The translations under genes were made by a program, and so were the position numbers. 64,000 nt of DNA, taken from NCBI RefSeq assembly GCF_001591405.1, contig NZ_BCUV01000004.1, forward strand, positions 100,734 to 164,733, given 5' to 3'. The notes under the pieces were generated by a model. That model did no database searches. It was not told where the DNA came from and worked only from the letters and a program-made list of their open reading frames with translations. Below, piece after piece: positions 1 to 8,129 of this stretch. The DNA comes from Janibacter terrae NBRC 107853. GTDB lineage: Bacteria; Actinomycetota; Actinomycetes; Actinomycetales; Dermatophilaceae. The first letter of the stretch is position 1, and each line of letters begins with the position of its first letter.

Positions 1-411
1 CTCCAGCTCCTGCCCGGGGCGTCCGAGGCGGTCGCGGCGCTCACGGCCGCGGGCTGCCGCACGGTCGTCGTCACCAACCAGCGGGGCATCGCCCGGGGCC
101 TCATGGACCGGACGGACCTGCTGGCGGTCCACGCCCGCCTGCGGGAGCTGCTCGCGGCCGACGGTGGACGCATCGACGCGATCGCGGTGTGCCCCCACGA
201 GCGGGGGGCCTGCCGCTGCCGCAAGCCGCTGGACGGTCTCCTCGTCGAGGCACTGCGCCGGGCACCGTGGGCGGACCCCGCCCGGTGCGTCGTGGTCGGG
301 GACATGCCGAGCGACCTCGAGCCAGCCATCGGGCTCGGGATGCGGGCGGAGCGGGTCGGCCCTCCGGGACCCGACGCCGGGGCCGTCGTGGCCAGGATCC
401 TCGCGACATGA
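1..411 (+). CDS. HAD-superfamily phosphatase, C-terminal part (5' end outside window)
   Basis: The open frame runs from the first base of the window to a TGA at 409-411, so the N-terminus with the catalytic DxD motif is missing. The visible 136 residues match the histidinol-phosphatase / GmhB-like HAD subfamily. They contain VTNQRGIARG (HAD motif II region with the conserved Thr-Asn-Gln), a CPH...CRCRKP stretch at nt 190-228 that resembles the zinc-binding loop of GmhB-type phosphatases, and GDMPSDLEPA (motif IV, acidic Mg ligands). The family removes phosphate from small sugar or amino-alcohol phosphates in the cytoplasm. The exact substrate cannot be read here. An internal ATG at 103 is not the start, because conserved motif II lies upstream of it. 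Confidence 0.8.
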   Translation, partial: LQLLPGASEAVAALTAAGCRTVVVTNQRGIARGLMDRTDLLAVHARLRELLAADGGRIDAIAVCPHERGACRCRKPLDGLLVEALRRAPWADPARCVVVGDMPSDLEPAIGLGMRAERVGPPGPDAGAVVARILAT

Positions 412-525
412 GGGGCCTCGCGCAGGCCGCGGATCGGGCGAGTCCGAGGTCACGTCCCCTACGCTGTCGTCCAGCCGGGCGCGGTGTGCCGAATGGTGCT
501 ACCGTCCGGTAAGTTCTTCAGGGCC

Positions 526-532
526 AAGGAGG
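526..532 (+). promoter_or_regulatory. Strong Shine-Dalgarno fixing the GTG start of the DUF3068 gene
   Basis: AAGGAGG lies 6 nt upstream of GTG 539. The same frame stays open far upstream (from 164), so this site decides the start. Confidence 0.7.
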
Positions 533-538
533 CTTTTC

Positions 539-1582
539 GTGCGCAAGTTCTTGCTGCCGGCGATCATCATGGGCGTCGGCGCCTTCATCCTCACCATGGG
601 GCTGCTCTTGCGGTTCTATGCCTACCCCAAGCTCGCGGTCGTCCCCCTGGACCAGAACACGACGCAGGTGGTGCAGGACCCCAACGCCTCCTTCTTCGAC
701 GCCGACAACGTCAAGCCGGGCTCGGGCGAGCTGACCACCACGAGCCGCATCATCGGTGACCCGGAGGCGTCCGAGCAGGCATCCGAGGACTCCGGCCGCG
801 ACCTGGCGATCTGGAACAGCGGCCAGGTGAGCGACAACAACGGCGACAACATGCCGATGGACGGATCCACCGAGGTCTACGTCTTCGACCGTCACACCGG
901 TGAGGCCGTCAACTGCTGCGGCGAGGCCCGCGACGGCCAGGAGGTCAAGCGCGACGGTCTGCTGGTCAAGTTCCCCTTCGACACCAAGCCCGTCGACACC
1001 TACCGGTGGTGGGACAGCTCGGCCGGCCAGTCCTTCCCCGTGAAGTACGAGGGCGAGGAGGACCTGCAGGGCATGAACGTCTACCGGTTCACGATGGAGG
1101 TCCCGGAGACCAAGACCGGCACCCGTGAGCTGCCGGGCAGCCTCTTCCCGAAGGCGAAGGAGAACGGTGCCGTCGAGGCCGAGCGCTTCTACAGCAACCA
1201 GCGCACCTTCTGGGTCGACCCGGTGACGGGCGTCGTCCTCGACCGCCTGGAGCTGCAGAACCAGGAGTTCCGCTACGAGGGCGAGTCGCTCAAGGCGCTC
1301 GAGACCGAGTCGCGCTTCACCAAGGAGACCGTCGACAAGAACGTCGAGGAGTACAAGAGTGCCTCGAGCCTGCTCAAGATGGTCCATTCGACCCTGCCGC
1401 TGGTCCTCACGATCCTCGGTGTCCTGCTCCTGCTGACCGGTGTGCTGCTGTCGGTGCTCATCGGGCGACGCCACCACCTGGACGCGCAGCCGGCCTACGT
1501 GGACGACCGGCCGGACCCGGTCTTCGGCATGGCCGACCCCGACGCCCCGACGACGCGGCGCAGCGACCTGCACGGCGGCTGA
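539..1582 (+). CDS. DUF3068 / PorA-family membrane protein
   Basis: The predicted protein is 347 aa. It starts at GTG 539 behind a near-perfect ribosome binding site; earlier in-frame starts are rejected because they overlap the HAD gene and lack one. It has one hydrophobic segment at residues about 4-27 and a second near residues 283-310, followed by a short basic tail. The region between is long, hydrophilic and probably extracytoplasmic. This two-anchor layout and actinobacterial setting fit DUF3068, annotated as 'porin PorA family'. There is no evidence here that it forms a pore, and the family name is largely historical. It contains a Cys-Cys pair in an NCCGEA context at about residue 123. 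It is probably monocistronic, ending at a bidirectional hairpin. Confidence 0.7.
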   Translation: MRKFLLPAIIMGVGAFILTMGLLLRFYAYPKLAVVPLDQNTTQVVQDPNASFFDADNVKPGSGELTTTSRIIGDPEASEQASEDSGRDLAIWNSGQVSDNNGDNMPMDGSTEVYVFDRHTGEAVNCCGEARDGQEVKRDGLLVKFPFDTKPVDTYRWWDSSAGQSFPVKYEGEEDLQGMNVYRFTMEVPETKTGTRELPGSLFPKAKENGAVEAERFYSNQRTFWVDPVTGVVLDRLELQNQEFRYEGESLKALETESRFTKETVDKNVEEYKSASSLLKMVHSTLPLVLTILGVLLLLTGVLLSVLIGRRHHLDAQPAYVDDRPDPVFGMADPDAPTTRRSDLHGG

Positions 1583-1596
1583 GGCCGCGCTGCGCA

Positions 1597-1639
1597 GTGA
1601 GCCCGGTCCTCCGCCACCCCGGCGGGCGACCGGGCTCAC
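1597..1639. terminator. Bidirectional hairpin between convergent genes
   Basis: Perfect 12-bp inverted repeat, GTGAGCCCGGTC (1597-1608) against GACCGGGCTCAC (1628-1639), with a 19-nt loop. It sits between the DUF3068 stop and the convergent methyltransferase, and its right arm overlaps the latter's stop codon. No T-tract follows, as is usual in high-GC actinobacteria. Confidence 0.65.
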
Positions 1640-2457
1640 GTCGTGGCGACGAAGATCGCGGTCCCGGGCAGGCGCTCGCCGCGCAGCGGCGACCAGCCGC
1701 CCCAGGTCTCGGTGTTGTCCGGTGGCCACTCGGGCTCGAGGAGCGCGCGCAGGAGGAGACCCGCCTCGACGAGCTCGGCGATGCGGTGCCCCAGCGTGCG
1801 GTGGTGCTCGACGTAGCTGGCCCGTCCGGCGGTGGTCTCGACGTACGGGGTCTCGTCGAAGTACGTCCCGGTCGCGGTCAGGCCCTCCGGTCCCGGCACA
1901 TCGGGGAAGGCCCACCGGATCGGGTGCGAGGTGGAGAAGGCGAGCGTGCCGCCCGGTCGCAGCACGCGCGCGAGCTCGCGCATGAGCCCGGCGGAGTCCG
2001 CGACGAAGGGGGTGGCCCCGTACGCGGAGAAGACGATGTCGAAGCTCGCGTCGGCGAAGGGGAGCCGGCTCGCGTCCGCCTGGGCGAGGAGGGGAGCGGG
2101 GCCGTCGTGCCGGGCGTCGAGCAGGCGGGCGGTGGCCAGCATGCCGGCGGACAGGTCGGTGGAGACGACGTGCGCGCCCTGCGCGGCGCACCAGCGCGCC
2201 CCCTGGGCGGCGCCCCCGCCGAACTCGAGGACCCGCCGGCCGGCGAGCTGGTCGCGCGGTCCGAGGACGCGCAGGTCCTCCTCGGTCCAGCCCTCGGGGC
2301 CCCAGACCAGGTCGGCGTCACCGAGGAAGCCGCCGTGCTCGGCGAGGTAGTCCGTGGCCTCGCGGTCCCACCACCCACGGTTGGCGCGGACCGTCTCGCC
2401 CTGGTCGCTCTCGCGCCGGCTGACGGCGTCCGGGTGCTCGTCGGGGCCCTCGTCCAT
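1636..2457 (-). CDS. Class I SAM-dependent methyltransferase
   Basis: The 273-aa protein carries a Rossmann-type methyltransferase core of the Methyltransf_11 kind. Motif I VLEFGGGAAQ at about residue 75 binds SAM, followed by an acidic STDLS at the end of strand 2, the ASRLPFADASFDIV motif, and RVLRPGG (post-motif III). The substrate is not evident. The ATG at 2457 is chosen because a TAGCGT -10 box lies 7 nt upstream (2470-2465), consistent with a leaderless message. The longer open frame upstream would run through the divergent rpsA promoter. Two CGAAGGGG octamers (2004, 2055) lie inside the gene. Confidence 0.8.
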   Translation of the reverse strand: MDEGPDEHPDAVSRRESDQGETVRANRGWWDREATDYLAEHGGFLGDADLVWGPEGWTEEDLRVLGPRDQLAGRRVLEFGGGAAQGARWCAAQGAHVVSTDLSAGMLATARLLDARHDGPAPLLAQADASRLPFADASFDIVFSAYGATPFVADSAGLMRELARVLRPGGTLAFSTSHPIRWAFPDVPGPEGLTATGTYFDETPYVETTAGRASYVEHHRTLGHRIAELVEAGLLLRALLEPEWPPDNTETWGGWSPLRGERLPGTAIFVATT

Positions 2458-2464
2458 GGGGTGG

Positions 2465-2470
2465 ACGCTA
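2465..2470 (-). promoter_or_regulatory. -10 box for leaderless methyltransferase mRNA
   Basis: TAGCGT on the minus strand, 7 nt before ATG 2457. There is no ribosome binding site between box and start, so transcription probably begins at the start codon. Confidence 0.45.
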
Positions 2471-2485
2471 GCCGACGCAGGGGTT

Positions 2486-2514
2486 TTGCCCCCCTCGTGC
2501 CTGAGCACTACGAT
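2486..2514 (+). promoter_or_regulatory. Sigma-70-type promoter of rpsA
   Basis: TTGCCC (2486-2491), a 17-nt spacer, then TACGAT (2509-2514). Transcription would start near 2521, giving a leader of about 100 nt before the rpsA ATG. This is the clearest two-hexamer promoter in the window. Confidence 0.6.
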
Positions 2515-2623
2515 GGGAGGGCACTCTTGTGTGCCCAGCTGTGTCCACCAGGGCACCCGGGTGCGATGCCTGCACCGCACCCGTTCCATACGATCAACTG
2601 TCCACAATCGGAGTTCCTACTAC

Positions 2624-4126
2624 ATGACTGCCAGCACGGTCGACACGACCGCCCCTCAGATCGCCATCAACGACATCGGCTCTGAGGAAGATCTTCTCGC
2701 CGCCATCGACGCCACGATCAAGGACTTCAACGATGGCGACATCGTCGAGGGCCACATCGTCAAGGTCGACCGCGACGAGGTGCTTCTCGACATCGGCTAC
2801 AAGACCGAGGGTGTCATCCCCTCGCGCGAGCTGTCCATCAAGCACGACGTCGACCCCTCGGAGATCGTCGCCGTCGGCGACCTCGTCGAGGCCCTCGTCC
2901 TCCAGAAGGAGGACAAGGAAGGCCGACTCATCCTGTCCAAGAAGCGCGCGCAGTACGAGCGCGCCTGGGGCACCATCGAGAAGATCAAGGAAGAGGACGG
3001 CGTCGTCACCGGCACCGTCATCGAGGTCGTCAAGGGTGGTCTCATCCTCGACATCGGCCTGCGCGGCTTCCTCCCCGCCTCCCTCGTGGAGATGCGTCGC
3101 GTCCGCGACCTCCAGCCGTACGTCGGCAAGGAGATCGAGGCCAAGATCATCGAGCTGGACAAGAACCGCAACAACGTGGTCCTGTCCCGCCGTGCCTGGC
3201 TCGAGCAGACCCAGTCCGAGGTCCGCACGACCTTCCTCAAAGAGCTCCAGAAGGGGCAGGTCCGCTCCGGCGTCGTCTCCTCGATCGTCAACTTCGGTGC
3301 GTTCGTGGACCTGGGTGGCGTCGACGGTCTCGTCCACGTCTCCGAGCTGTCCTGGAAGCACATCGACCACCCCTCCGAGGTCGTCGAGGTCGGCGACGAG
3401 GTCACGGTCGAGGTCCTGGACGTCGACATGGACCGCGAGCGCGTCTCCCTGTCGCTCAAGGCGACGCAGGAGGACCCGTGGCAGCACTTCGCCCGGACCC
3501 ACGCGATCGGTCAGGTCGTCCCGGGCAAGGTCACCAAGCTCGTCCCCTTCGGTGCCTTCGTGCGCGTCGAGGACGGCATCGAGGGCCTGGTCCACATCTC
3601 CGAGCTGGCCGAGCGCCACGTGGAGCTGCCGGAGCAGGTCGTCAACGTCGGCCAGGAGATCTTCGTCAAGGTCATCGACATCGACCTGGAGCGTCGCCGC
3701 ATCTCGCTGAGCCTCAAGCAGGCCAACGAGGACGGCGCCAACCTCACCGAGTTCGACCCGACCCTCTACGGCATGGCCGCGGAGTACGACGAGCAGGGCA
3801 ACTACAAGTACCCCGAGGGCTTCGACGCTGAGACCAACGAGTGGCTCGAGGGCTACGACACCCAGCGCGAGGCATGGGAGAAGCAGTACGCCGACGCCCA
3901 CGCCCGCTGGGAGGCCCACCGCGCCCAGATGGAGAAGGCCGCTGCGGACGACGCCGCCGCTGCCGAGGGCGGTGCCGACTCCGTCAGCACCACCTCGTAC
4001 AGCTCGGACAGCAGCAGCAGCAGCTCGGGCGCGCCGAGCGCTGGTGCCCCGGCGCCGACGTCCGAGGGCACGCTCGCCTCGGACGAGGCCCTGGCCGCGC
4101 TCCGCGAGAAGCTCACGGGCAACTGA
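2624..4126 (+). CDS. rpsA: 30S ribosomal protein S1
   Basis: The 500-aa protein has four S1/OB-fold RNA-binding repeats. Repeats start near residues 38, 123, 208 and 293, each with a GxVxxIxxFGAFVDLGGVDGLVH-like core. S1 helps the small ribosomal subunit bind and unfold mRNA. Four repeats is the usual actinobacterial number, against six in E. coli. The ATG at 2624 is preceded by a weak GGAG. The C-terminal about 130 residues are acidic then Ser/Ala/Pro-rich, encoded partly by an AGC repeat near 4010-4025, and end in a conserved-looking REKLTGN. It is followed by a strong terminator and the usual actinobacterial neighbour coaE. Confidence 0.97.
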   Translation: MTASTVDTTAPQIAINDIGSEEDLLAAIDATIKDFNDGDIVEGHIVKVDRDEVLLDIGYKTEGVIPSRELSIKHDVDPSEIVAVGDLVEALVLQKEDKEGRLILSKKRAQYERAWGTIEKIKEEDGVVTGTVIEVVKGGLILDIGLRGFLPASLVEMRRVRDLQPYVGKEIEAKIIELDKNRNNVVLSRRAWLEQTQSEVRTTFLKELQKGQVRSGVVSSIVNFGAFVDLGGVDGLVHVSELSWKHIDHPSEVVEVGDEVTVEVLDVDMDRERVSLSLKATQEDPWQHFARTHAIGQVVPGKVTKLVPFGAFVRVEDGIEGLVHISELAERHVELPEQVVNVGQEIFVKVIDIDLERRRISLSLKQANEDGANLTEFDPTLYGMAAEYDEQGNYKYPEGFDAETNEWLEGYDTQREAWEKQYADAHARWEAHRAQMEKAAADDAAAAEGGADSVSTTSYSSDSSSSSSGAPSAGAPAPTSEGTLASDEALAALREKLTGN

Positions 4127-4144
4127 CCCGGGTCGCTTCCTGAC

Positions 4145-4191
4145 GACGAAGGGGGGCATCGCACCGATCCGGTGCGGCGCCCCCCTTCGTC
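4145..4191 (+). terminator. rpsA terminator built from the CGAAGGGG repeat
   Basis: A 13-bp perfect inverted repeat, GACGAAGGGGGGC (4145-4157) with its complement (4179-4191). A smaller hairpin nests inside (GCACCG 4161-4166 / CGGTGC 4170-4175). Both arms carry the octamer that is dispersed across this window. Confidence 0.8.
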
Positions 4192-4196
4192 TTGCC

Positions 4197-4202
4197 TAGG
4201 AT
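4197..4202 (+). promoter_or_regulatory. -10 box for leaderless coaE mRNA
   Basis: TAGGAT followed by 7 nt and then ATG 4210, with no Shine-Dalgarno. It lies directly behind the rpsA terminator, so coaE seems to have its own start point. Confidence 0.5.
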
Positions 4203-4209
4203 CGGGCCC

Positions 4210-5421
4210 ATGCTGCGCATCGGACTCACAGGTGGGATCGGCTCCGGGAAGTCGACGGTCTCCTCCCGGCTCGCCGAGCTCGGTGCGGTGGTCGTCGACG
4301 CGGACCGGATCGCCCGCGAGGTCGTCGAGCCCGGGGAGGCGGCGCTGGAGCGGGTCCGGGAACGCTTCGGTGACGGCGTCTTCGACGTGGAGGGGTCGCT
4401 CGACCGTCCGGCGCTCGGGCGGGTCGTCTTCGGTGACCCGCAGGCCCTCGCCGCGCTCGAGGGCATCACCCACCCCGCGATCTGGGCGCGCACCGCGGAG
4501 CGCTTCGCGGCCGCCGAGGCGGCCGGGACGGCGATCGGCGTGCACGACATGCCGCTGCTCGTCGAGAAGGGGATGGCGGGGGAGTACCACCTCGTCCTCG
4601 TGGTCGACACCGACGAGGAGGTGCGTGTGCAGCGGCTCGTCGGGTCGCGGGGCATGCCCGAGGACGAGGCCCGTTCGCGGATCGCCGCCCAGGCCACCGA
4701 CGAGGAGCGGCGCGCGGTCGCCGACGTCCTCCTCGACAACAACGGGTCCCCGGAGGAGCTCGCCGCCGCGGTGGACCGGCTGTGGGAGGCGCGGCTGGCC
4801 CCCTTCGCCGACAACCTCGCCGAGCTCACCCCGGTGCGCGCGCCGCAGGAGCTCGTCCTCGTGGAGCCCGACCCGGCGTGGGCGGGGCGGGCCGCGCGCG
4901 AGATCGCTCGTCTGCGGCACCGGCTCGGCGACCTCGCGGTGACGCTCGACCACATCGGGTCCACGGCCGTCCCGATGCACGCCAAGCCGATCATCGACCT
5001 GCAGGTCGGGGTGGCCTCGCTCGACGTCGCGGACTCCGCCGCCTTCCTCGCGGCGACGGTCGAAGGGGGGTGGCCCCGGATCGAGGGCGTCGTCCAGGAC
5101 ACCCCGCTGGACACCTCGCGGGACTCCGCCACCTGGCCGAAGCGGTACCACCTGGGGAGCGACCCGGCCGTGCCGATCCACGTACACGTGCGCGAGGTGG
5201 GCTCGTCGGGGTGGCGCTGGGCGCTGCTCTTCCGCGACTGGTTGCGGGAGGACCCCTCCGCGCGCGCGGACTACCGCGCGGAGAAGGAACGCCTCGCGGC
5301 CGAGGGGCTGACCCGCAGGGAGTACGCCGCCGCCAAGGAGCCGTGGTTCGCCGCCGCCCACGGGCGGGTCGAGGCCTGGGCCCGCGAGACCGGGTGGTCG
5401 CCCGGGGCCCGGGGGGCCTGA
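4210..5421 (+). CDS. coaE: Dephospho-CoA kinase fused to a GrpB/UPF0157 domain
   Basis: The 403-aa protein is a two-domain fusion. Residues 1-200 are dephospho-CoA kinase: P-loop GGIGSGKST at 8-16, then EGITHPAIWAR, HDMPLLVEKG and the lid region VQRLVGSRGMPEDEA. It phosphorylates dephospho-CoA, the last step of CoA synthesis. Residues about 215-400 form a GrpB (UPF0157) nucleotidyltransferase-like domain with LDHIGSTAVPMHAKPIIDLQV. This fusion is established for actinobacteria, including the M. tuberculosis enzyme. The role of the GrpB part is not firmly known. One CGAAGGGG copy (5061) falls in the GrpB half, encoding VEGGW. The next gene begins at the base after the stop. Confidence 0.94.
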   Translation: MLRIGLTGGIGSGKSTVSSRLAELGAVVVDADRIAREVVEPGEAALERVRERFGDGVFDVEGSLDRPALGRVVFGDPQALAALEGITHPAIWARTAERFAAAEAAGTAIGVHDMPLLVEKGMAGEYHLVLVVDTDEEVRVQRLVGSRGMPEDEARSRIAAQATDEERRAVADVLLDNNGSPEELAAAVDRLWEARLAPFADNLAELTPVRAPQELVLVEPDPAWAGRAAREIARLRHRLGDLAVTLDHIGSTAVPMHAKPIIDLQVGVASLDVADSAAFLAATVEGGWPRIEGVVQDTPLDTSRDSATWPKRYHLGSDPAVPIHVHVREVGSSGWRWALLFRDWLREDPSARADYRAEKERLAAEGLTRREYAAAKEPWFAAAHGRVEAWARETGWSPGARGA

Positions 5422-5775
5422 GTGCCGTCCTACCGCGTCGCCGTCGACGTGCACGGAGTCTCGCCGGGCGTGCCGCCGCAGAGCCTCCTGCCGCGTGCCG
5501 AGGAGCTGCTCGCGCTCGGGCACCGCGTCGAGGACCGGTCCGTCGAGATCGTGCGGGGGCAGCCCCAGATCCACCTGCGCTTCCTCGTGACGGGAGGGCA
5601 CGACGCCGCCGAGGACGACGAGGCGCAGGACGCGGTCCGCGGCATGGTGATGGCGCTGGCGCCCATCGCGCGCCTCGGGCGGTGGACCCTGCGTCGCGGT
5701 CCGGGTGGCCACTGGAAGGTCATCCGCAGCGGCCACTCCCGGGCGGACCTGCCCGAGCACCCGGTCGACTTCTGA
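5422..5775 (+). CDS. Hypothetical protein, 117 aa
   Basis: GTG start immediately after the coaE TGA, so it is probably translated as part of the coaE unit. I do not recognise the family. The predicted protein alternates short beta-like stretches (YRVAVDVHG, QIHLRFLVTG) with helical ones and has an acidic EDDEAQDAV segment and a basic, Gly-rich C-terminus. It lacks a signal peptide or membrane segment and looks cytoplasmic. Codon use and G+C match the neighbours, and position-specific GC3 bias supports real coding. It lies between coaE and uvrB, where other actinobacteria also carry small unannotated genes. Confidence 0.65.
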   Translation: MPSYRVAVDVHGVSPGVPPQSLLPRAEELLALGHRVEDRSVEIVRGQPQIHLRFLVTGGHDAAEDDEAQDAVRGMVMALAPIARLGRWTLRRGPGGHWKVIRSGHSRADLPEHPVDF

Positions 5776-5795
5776 GGGTTGTCGGTGGGGTGACA

Positions 5796-5801
5796 TACCG
5801 T
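5796..5801 (+). promoter_or_regulatory. -10 box for leaderless uvrB mRNA
   Basis: TACCGT, 7 nt, then ATG 5809. This favours ATG 5809 over the in-frame GTG codons at 5800 and 5803. Confidence 0.45.
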
Positions 5802-5808
5802 GGTGGTC

Positions 5809-7896
5809 ATGCGCCCGGTGACCGATCTGCAACGTACGGTGGCTCCCTTCGAGGTCATCTCGGAGTTCGAGCCGGCCGGTGACCAGCCGACCGCGATCGC
5901 CGACCTCGCGACGCGCGTGCGGGCCGGTGAGCAGGACATCGTCCTCCTCGGCGCCACCGGCACCGGCAAGTCGGCGACGACCGCCTGGCTCATCGAGGAG
6001 GTCCAGCGCCCGACCCTCGTCATGGCGCCCAACAAGACGCTCGCCGCGCAGCTGGCCAACGAGTTCCGCGAGCTGCTGCCCAACAACGCCGTCGAGTACT
6101 TCGTCAGCTACTACGACTACTTCCAGCCCGAGGCCTACGTGCCCCAGACGGACACGTACATCGAGAAGGACTCCTCGGTCAACGAGGAGGTCGAACGTCT
6201 GCGCCACAGCGCGACCAACAGCCTGCTGACCCGCCGGGACGTCATCGTCGTCGCCTCGGTCTCGTGCATCTACGGCCTCGGTACGCCGCAGGAGTACGTC
6301 GACCGGATGGTCACGCTCGAGGTCGGCACCCAGATCGACCGGGACGAGCTGCTGCGCAAGTTCGTCACGATGCAGTACACCCGCAACGACCTGGCCTTCA
6401 CCCGCGGCACCTTCCGCGTGCGCGGCGACACGGTCGAGATCATCCCGGTGTACGAGGAGCTGGCCGTGCGCATCGAGTTCTTCGGCGACGAGATCGAGCG
6501 CGTCCACACCCTCCACCCGCTCACCGGTGAGGTGGTGCGCGAGGAGCAGCAGATGCACATCTTCCCGGCGACCCACTACGTCGCCGGGCCGGAGCGCATG
6601 GAGCGGGCCATCGCGGGCATCGAGACCGAGCTCGAGCAGACGCTGGCGGACATGGAGCGCCAGGGCAAGATGCTCGAGGCCCAGCGTCTGCGGATGCGCA
6701 CGACCTACGACATCGAGATGATGCGCCAGGTCGGCAGCTGCGCCGGGATCGAGAACTACTCGATGCACATCGACGGCCGCCTGCCGGGCACCGCGCCCAA
6801 CTGCCTGCTCGACTACTTCCCCGAGGACTTCCTCCTCGTCATCGACGAGTCGCACCAGACCGTGCCCCAGATCGGGGCCATGTACGAGGGCGACGCCTCC
6901 CGCAAGCGCACCCTCGTCGAGCACGGCTTCCGGCTCCCGAGCGCGATGGACAACCGCCCGCTGAAGTGGGAGGAGTTCCTCGAGCGGATCGGGCAGACGG
7001 TCTACCTCTCCGCGACCCCCGGCGACTACGAGCTGGCCAAGTCCGACGGGTACGTCGAGCAGGTCATCCGCCCCACCGGCCTCATCGACCCCGAGGTCGT
7101 CCTGAAGCCGACCAAGGGCCAGATCGACGACCTCCTGCACGAGATCCGTCAGCGCGCCGACCGCGACGAGCGGGTCCTCGTGACGACCCTGACGAAGAAG
7201 ATGGCCGAGGACCTCACCGACTACCTCCTCGACAAGGGGGTGCGGGTGCGCTACCTCCACTCCGACATCGACACCCTGCGACGGGTCGAGCTGCTGCGCG
7301 AGCTGCGGCTCGGCGAGTTCGACGTCCTCGTCGGCATCAACCTCCTGCGGGAGGGCCTGGACCTGCCCGAGGTCTCGCTCGTGAGCATCCTCGATGCCGA
7401 CAAGGAGGGCTTCCTGCGCAGCGCCCGCTCGCTCATCCAGACGATCGGTCGCGCCGCCCGCAATGTCTCGGGCGAGGTGCACATGTACGCCGACAAGGTG
7501 ACCCCCTCGATGCAGGAGGCCCTCGACGAGACCCACCGCCGCAGGGTCAAGCAGATCGCCTACAACCGTGAGCGCGGCCTGGACCCCCAGCCGCTGCGCA
7601 AGAAGATCGCCGACATCACCGACATGCTGCGCCGCGAGGACGCGGACACCGACGAGCTGCTCGGCTCCGGTCGCAGCCAGTCCCGCGGCAAGGGTCGCGG
7701 TGGCAAGGCGGGCACCGAGACCACGGAGCGGGGCCGCGACCTGCCGGCGACCGAGCTGGCCCGACTCATCCAGGAGCTCACCGACCAGATGCACCAGGCG
7801 GCCACCGACCTGCACTTCGAGCTCGCGGCGCGCCTGCGCGACGAGATCGGGGACCTGAAGAAGGAGCTGCGGCAGATGACCGCCGCGACCCGGTAG
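5809..7896 (+). CDS. uvrB: Excinuclease ABC subunit B
   Basis: The 695-aa protein is the helicase-like damage-verification subunit of nucleotide excision repair. It is loaded by UvrA and recruits UvrC. Landmarks: Walker A GATGTGKS at about residue 47, the beta-hairpin [12 protein letters not shown] that inserts between DNA strands, the Walker B/DEAD-like VIDESHQT, helicase motif VI region QTIGRAARN, and a C-terminal UVR domain ([16 protein letters not shown]) that contacts UvrC. A Gly/Arg/Lys-rich linker precedes the UVR domain. Length is normal. Start chosen at ATG 5809 for spacing from the -10 box. uvrA and uvrC are in the same window but in separate transcription units. Confidence 0.97.
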   Translation: MRPVTDLQRTVAPFEVISEFEPAGDQPTAIADLATRVRAGEQDIVLLGATGTGKSATTAWLIEEVQRPTLVMAPNKTLAAQLANEFRELLPNNAVEYFVSYYDYFQPEAYVPQTDTYIEKDSSVNEEVERLRHSATNSLLTRRDVIVVASVSCIYGLGTPQEYVDRMVTLEVGTQIDRDELLRKFVTMQYTRNDLAFTRGTFRVRGDTVEIIPVYEELAVRIEFFGDEIERVHTLHPLTGEVVREEQQMHIFPATHYVAGPERMERAIAGIETELEQTLADMERQGKMLEAQRLRMRTTYDIEMMRQVGSCAGIENYSMHIDGRLPGTAPNCLLDYFPEDFLLVIDESHQTVPQIGAMYEGDASRKRTLVEHGFRLPSAMDNRPLKWEEFLERIGQTVYLSATPGDYELAKSDGYVEQVIRPTGLIDPEVVLKPTKGQIDDLLHEIRQRADRDERVLVTTLTKKMAEDLTDYLLDKGVRVRYLHSDIDTLRRVELLRELRLGEFDVLVGINLLREGLDLPEVSLVSILDADKEGFLRSARSLIQTIGRAARNVSGEVHMYADKVTPSMQEALDETHRRRVKQIAYNRERGLDPQPLRKKIADITDMLRREDADTDELLGSGRSQSRGKGRGGKAGTETTERGRDLPATELARLIQELTDQMHQAATDLHFELAARLRDEIGDLKKELRQMTAATR

Positions 7897-7954
7897 CCGG
7901 GGGCGCCCGGGCAGAGTCCTGCAGCCGGACCGGGGTGGGTCGTGAGAGACTCGA

Positions 7955-8072
7955 GGGAGCGGAGGGGAGTACCCCCAAGCGTTGGCTCGTCAGCACGGTC
8001 GGTCCGCCGACCCGGGTCATCGGCCCCCTCGGGGGTGGGAGAGACCTCCGGACGTTGTGTTCCCTGTCCGGA
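7955..8072 (+). promoter_or_regulatory. yybP-ykoY-type manganese riboswitch upstream of terC
   Basis: The 233-nt leader between uvrB and terC holds the hallmarks of the yybP-ykoY aptamer. GGGGAGTA (7964-7971) lies on the 5' side, CGTCAGCAC (7988-7996) in the middle, and GGGAGAGACCTCC (8037-8049) on the 3' side. Stem P1 is CGGAGG (7960-7965) paired with CCTCCG (8045-8050). The 3' P1 strand overlaps TCCGGAC (8047-8053), which can instead pair with GTCCGGA (8066-8072), so two mutually exclusive folds are possible. This family senses Mn2+ and controls metal exporters including TerC homologues. I identified it by motif recognition only. Confidence 0.75.
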
Positions 8073-8129
8073 AGGTTCTCGTTGTCCACCATCTCATCGC
8101 TCCAGCCGTCGATCATGAGCGGCGGCACC

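Noticed and set aside
3853..7815. Very long minus-strand open frame (about 1320 codons) opposite rpsA-coaE-uvrB
   Set aside because: Antisense shadow of three well-conserved genes. High G+C removes stop codons in the mirrored frame; the translation is a low-complexity Asp/Arg/Leu/Gly string with no domain.
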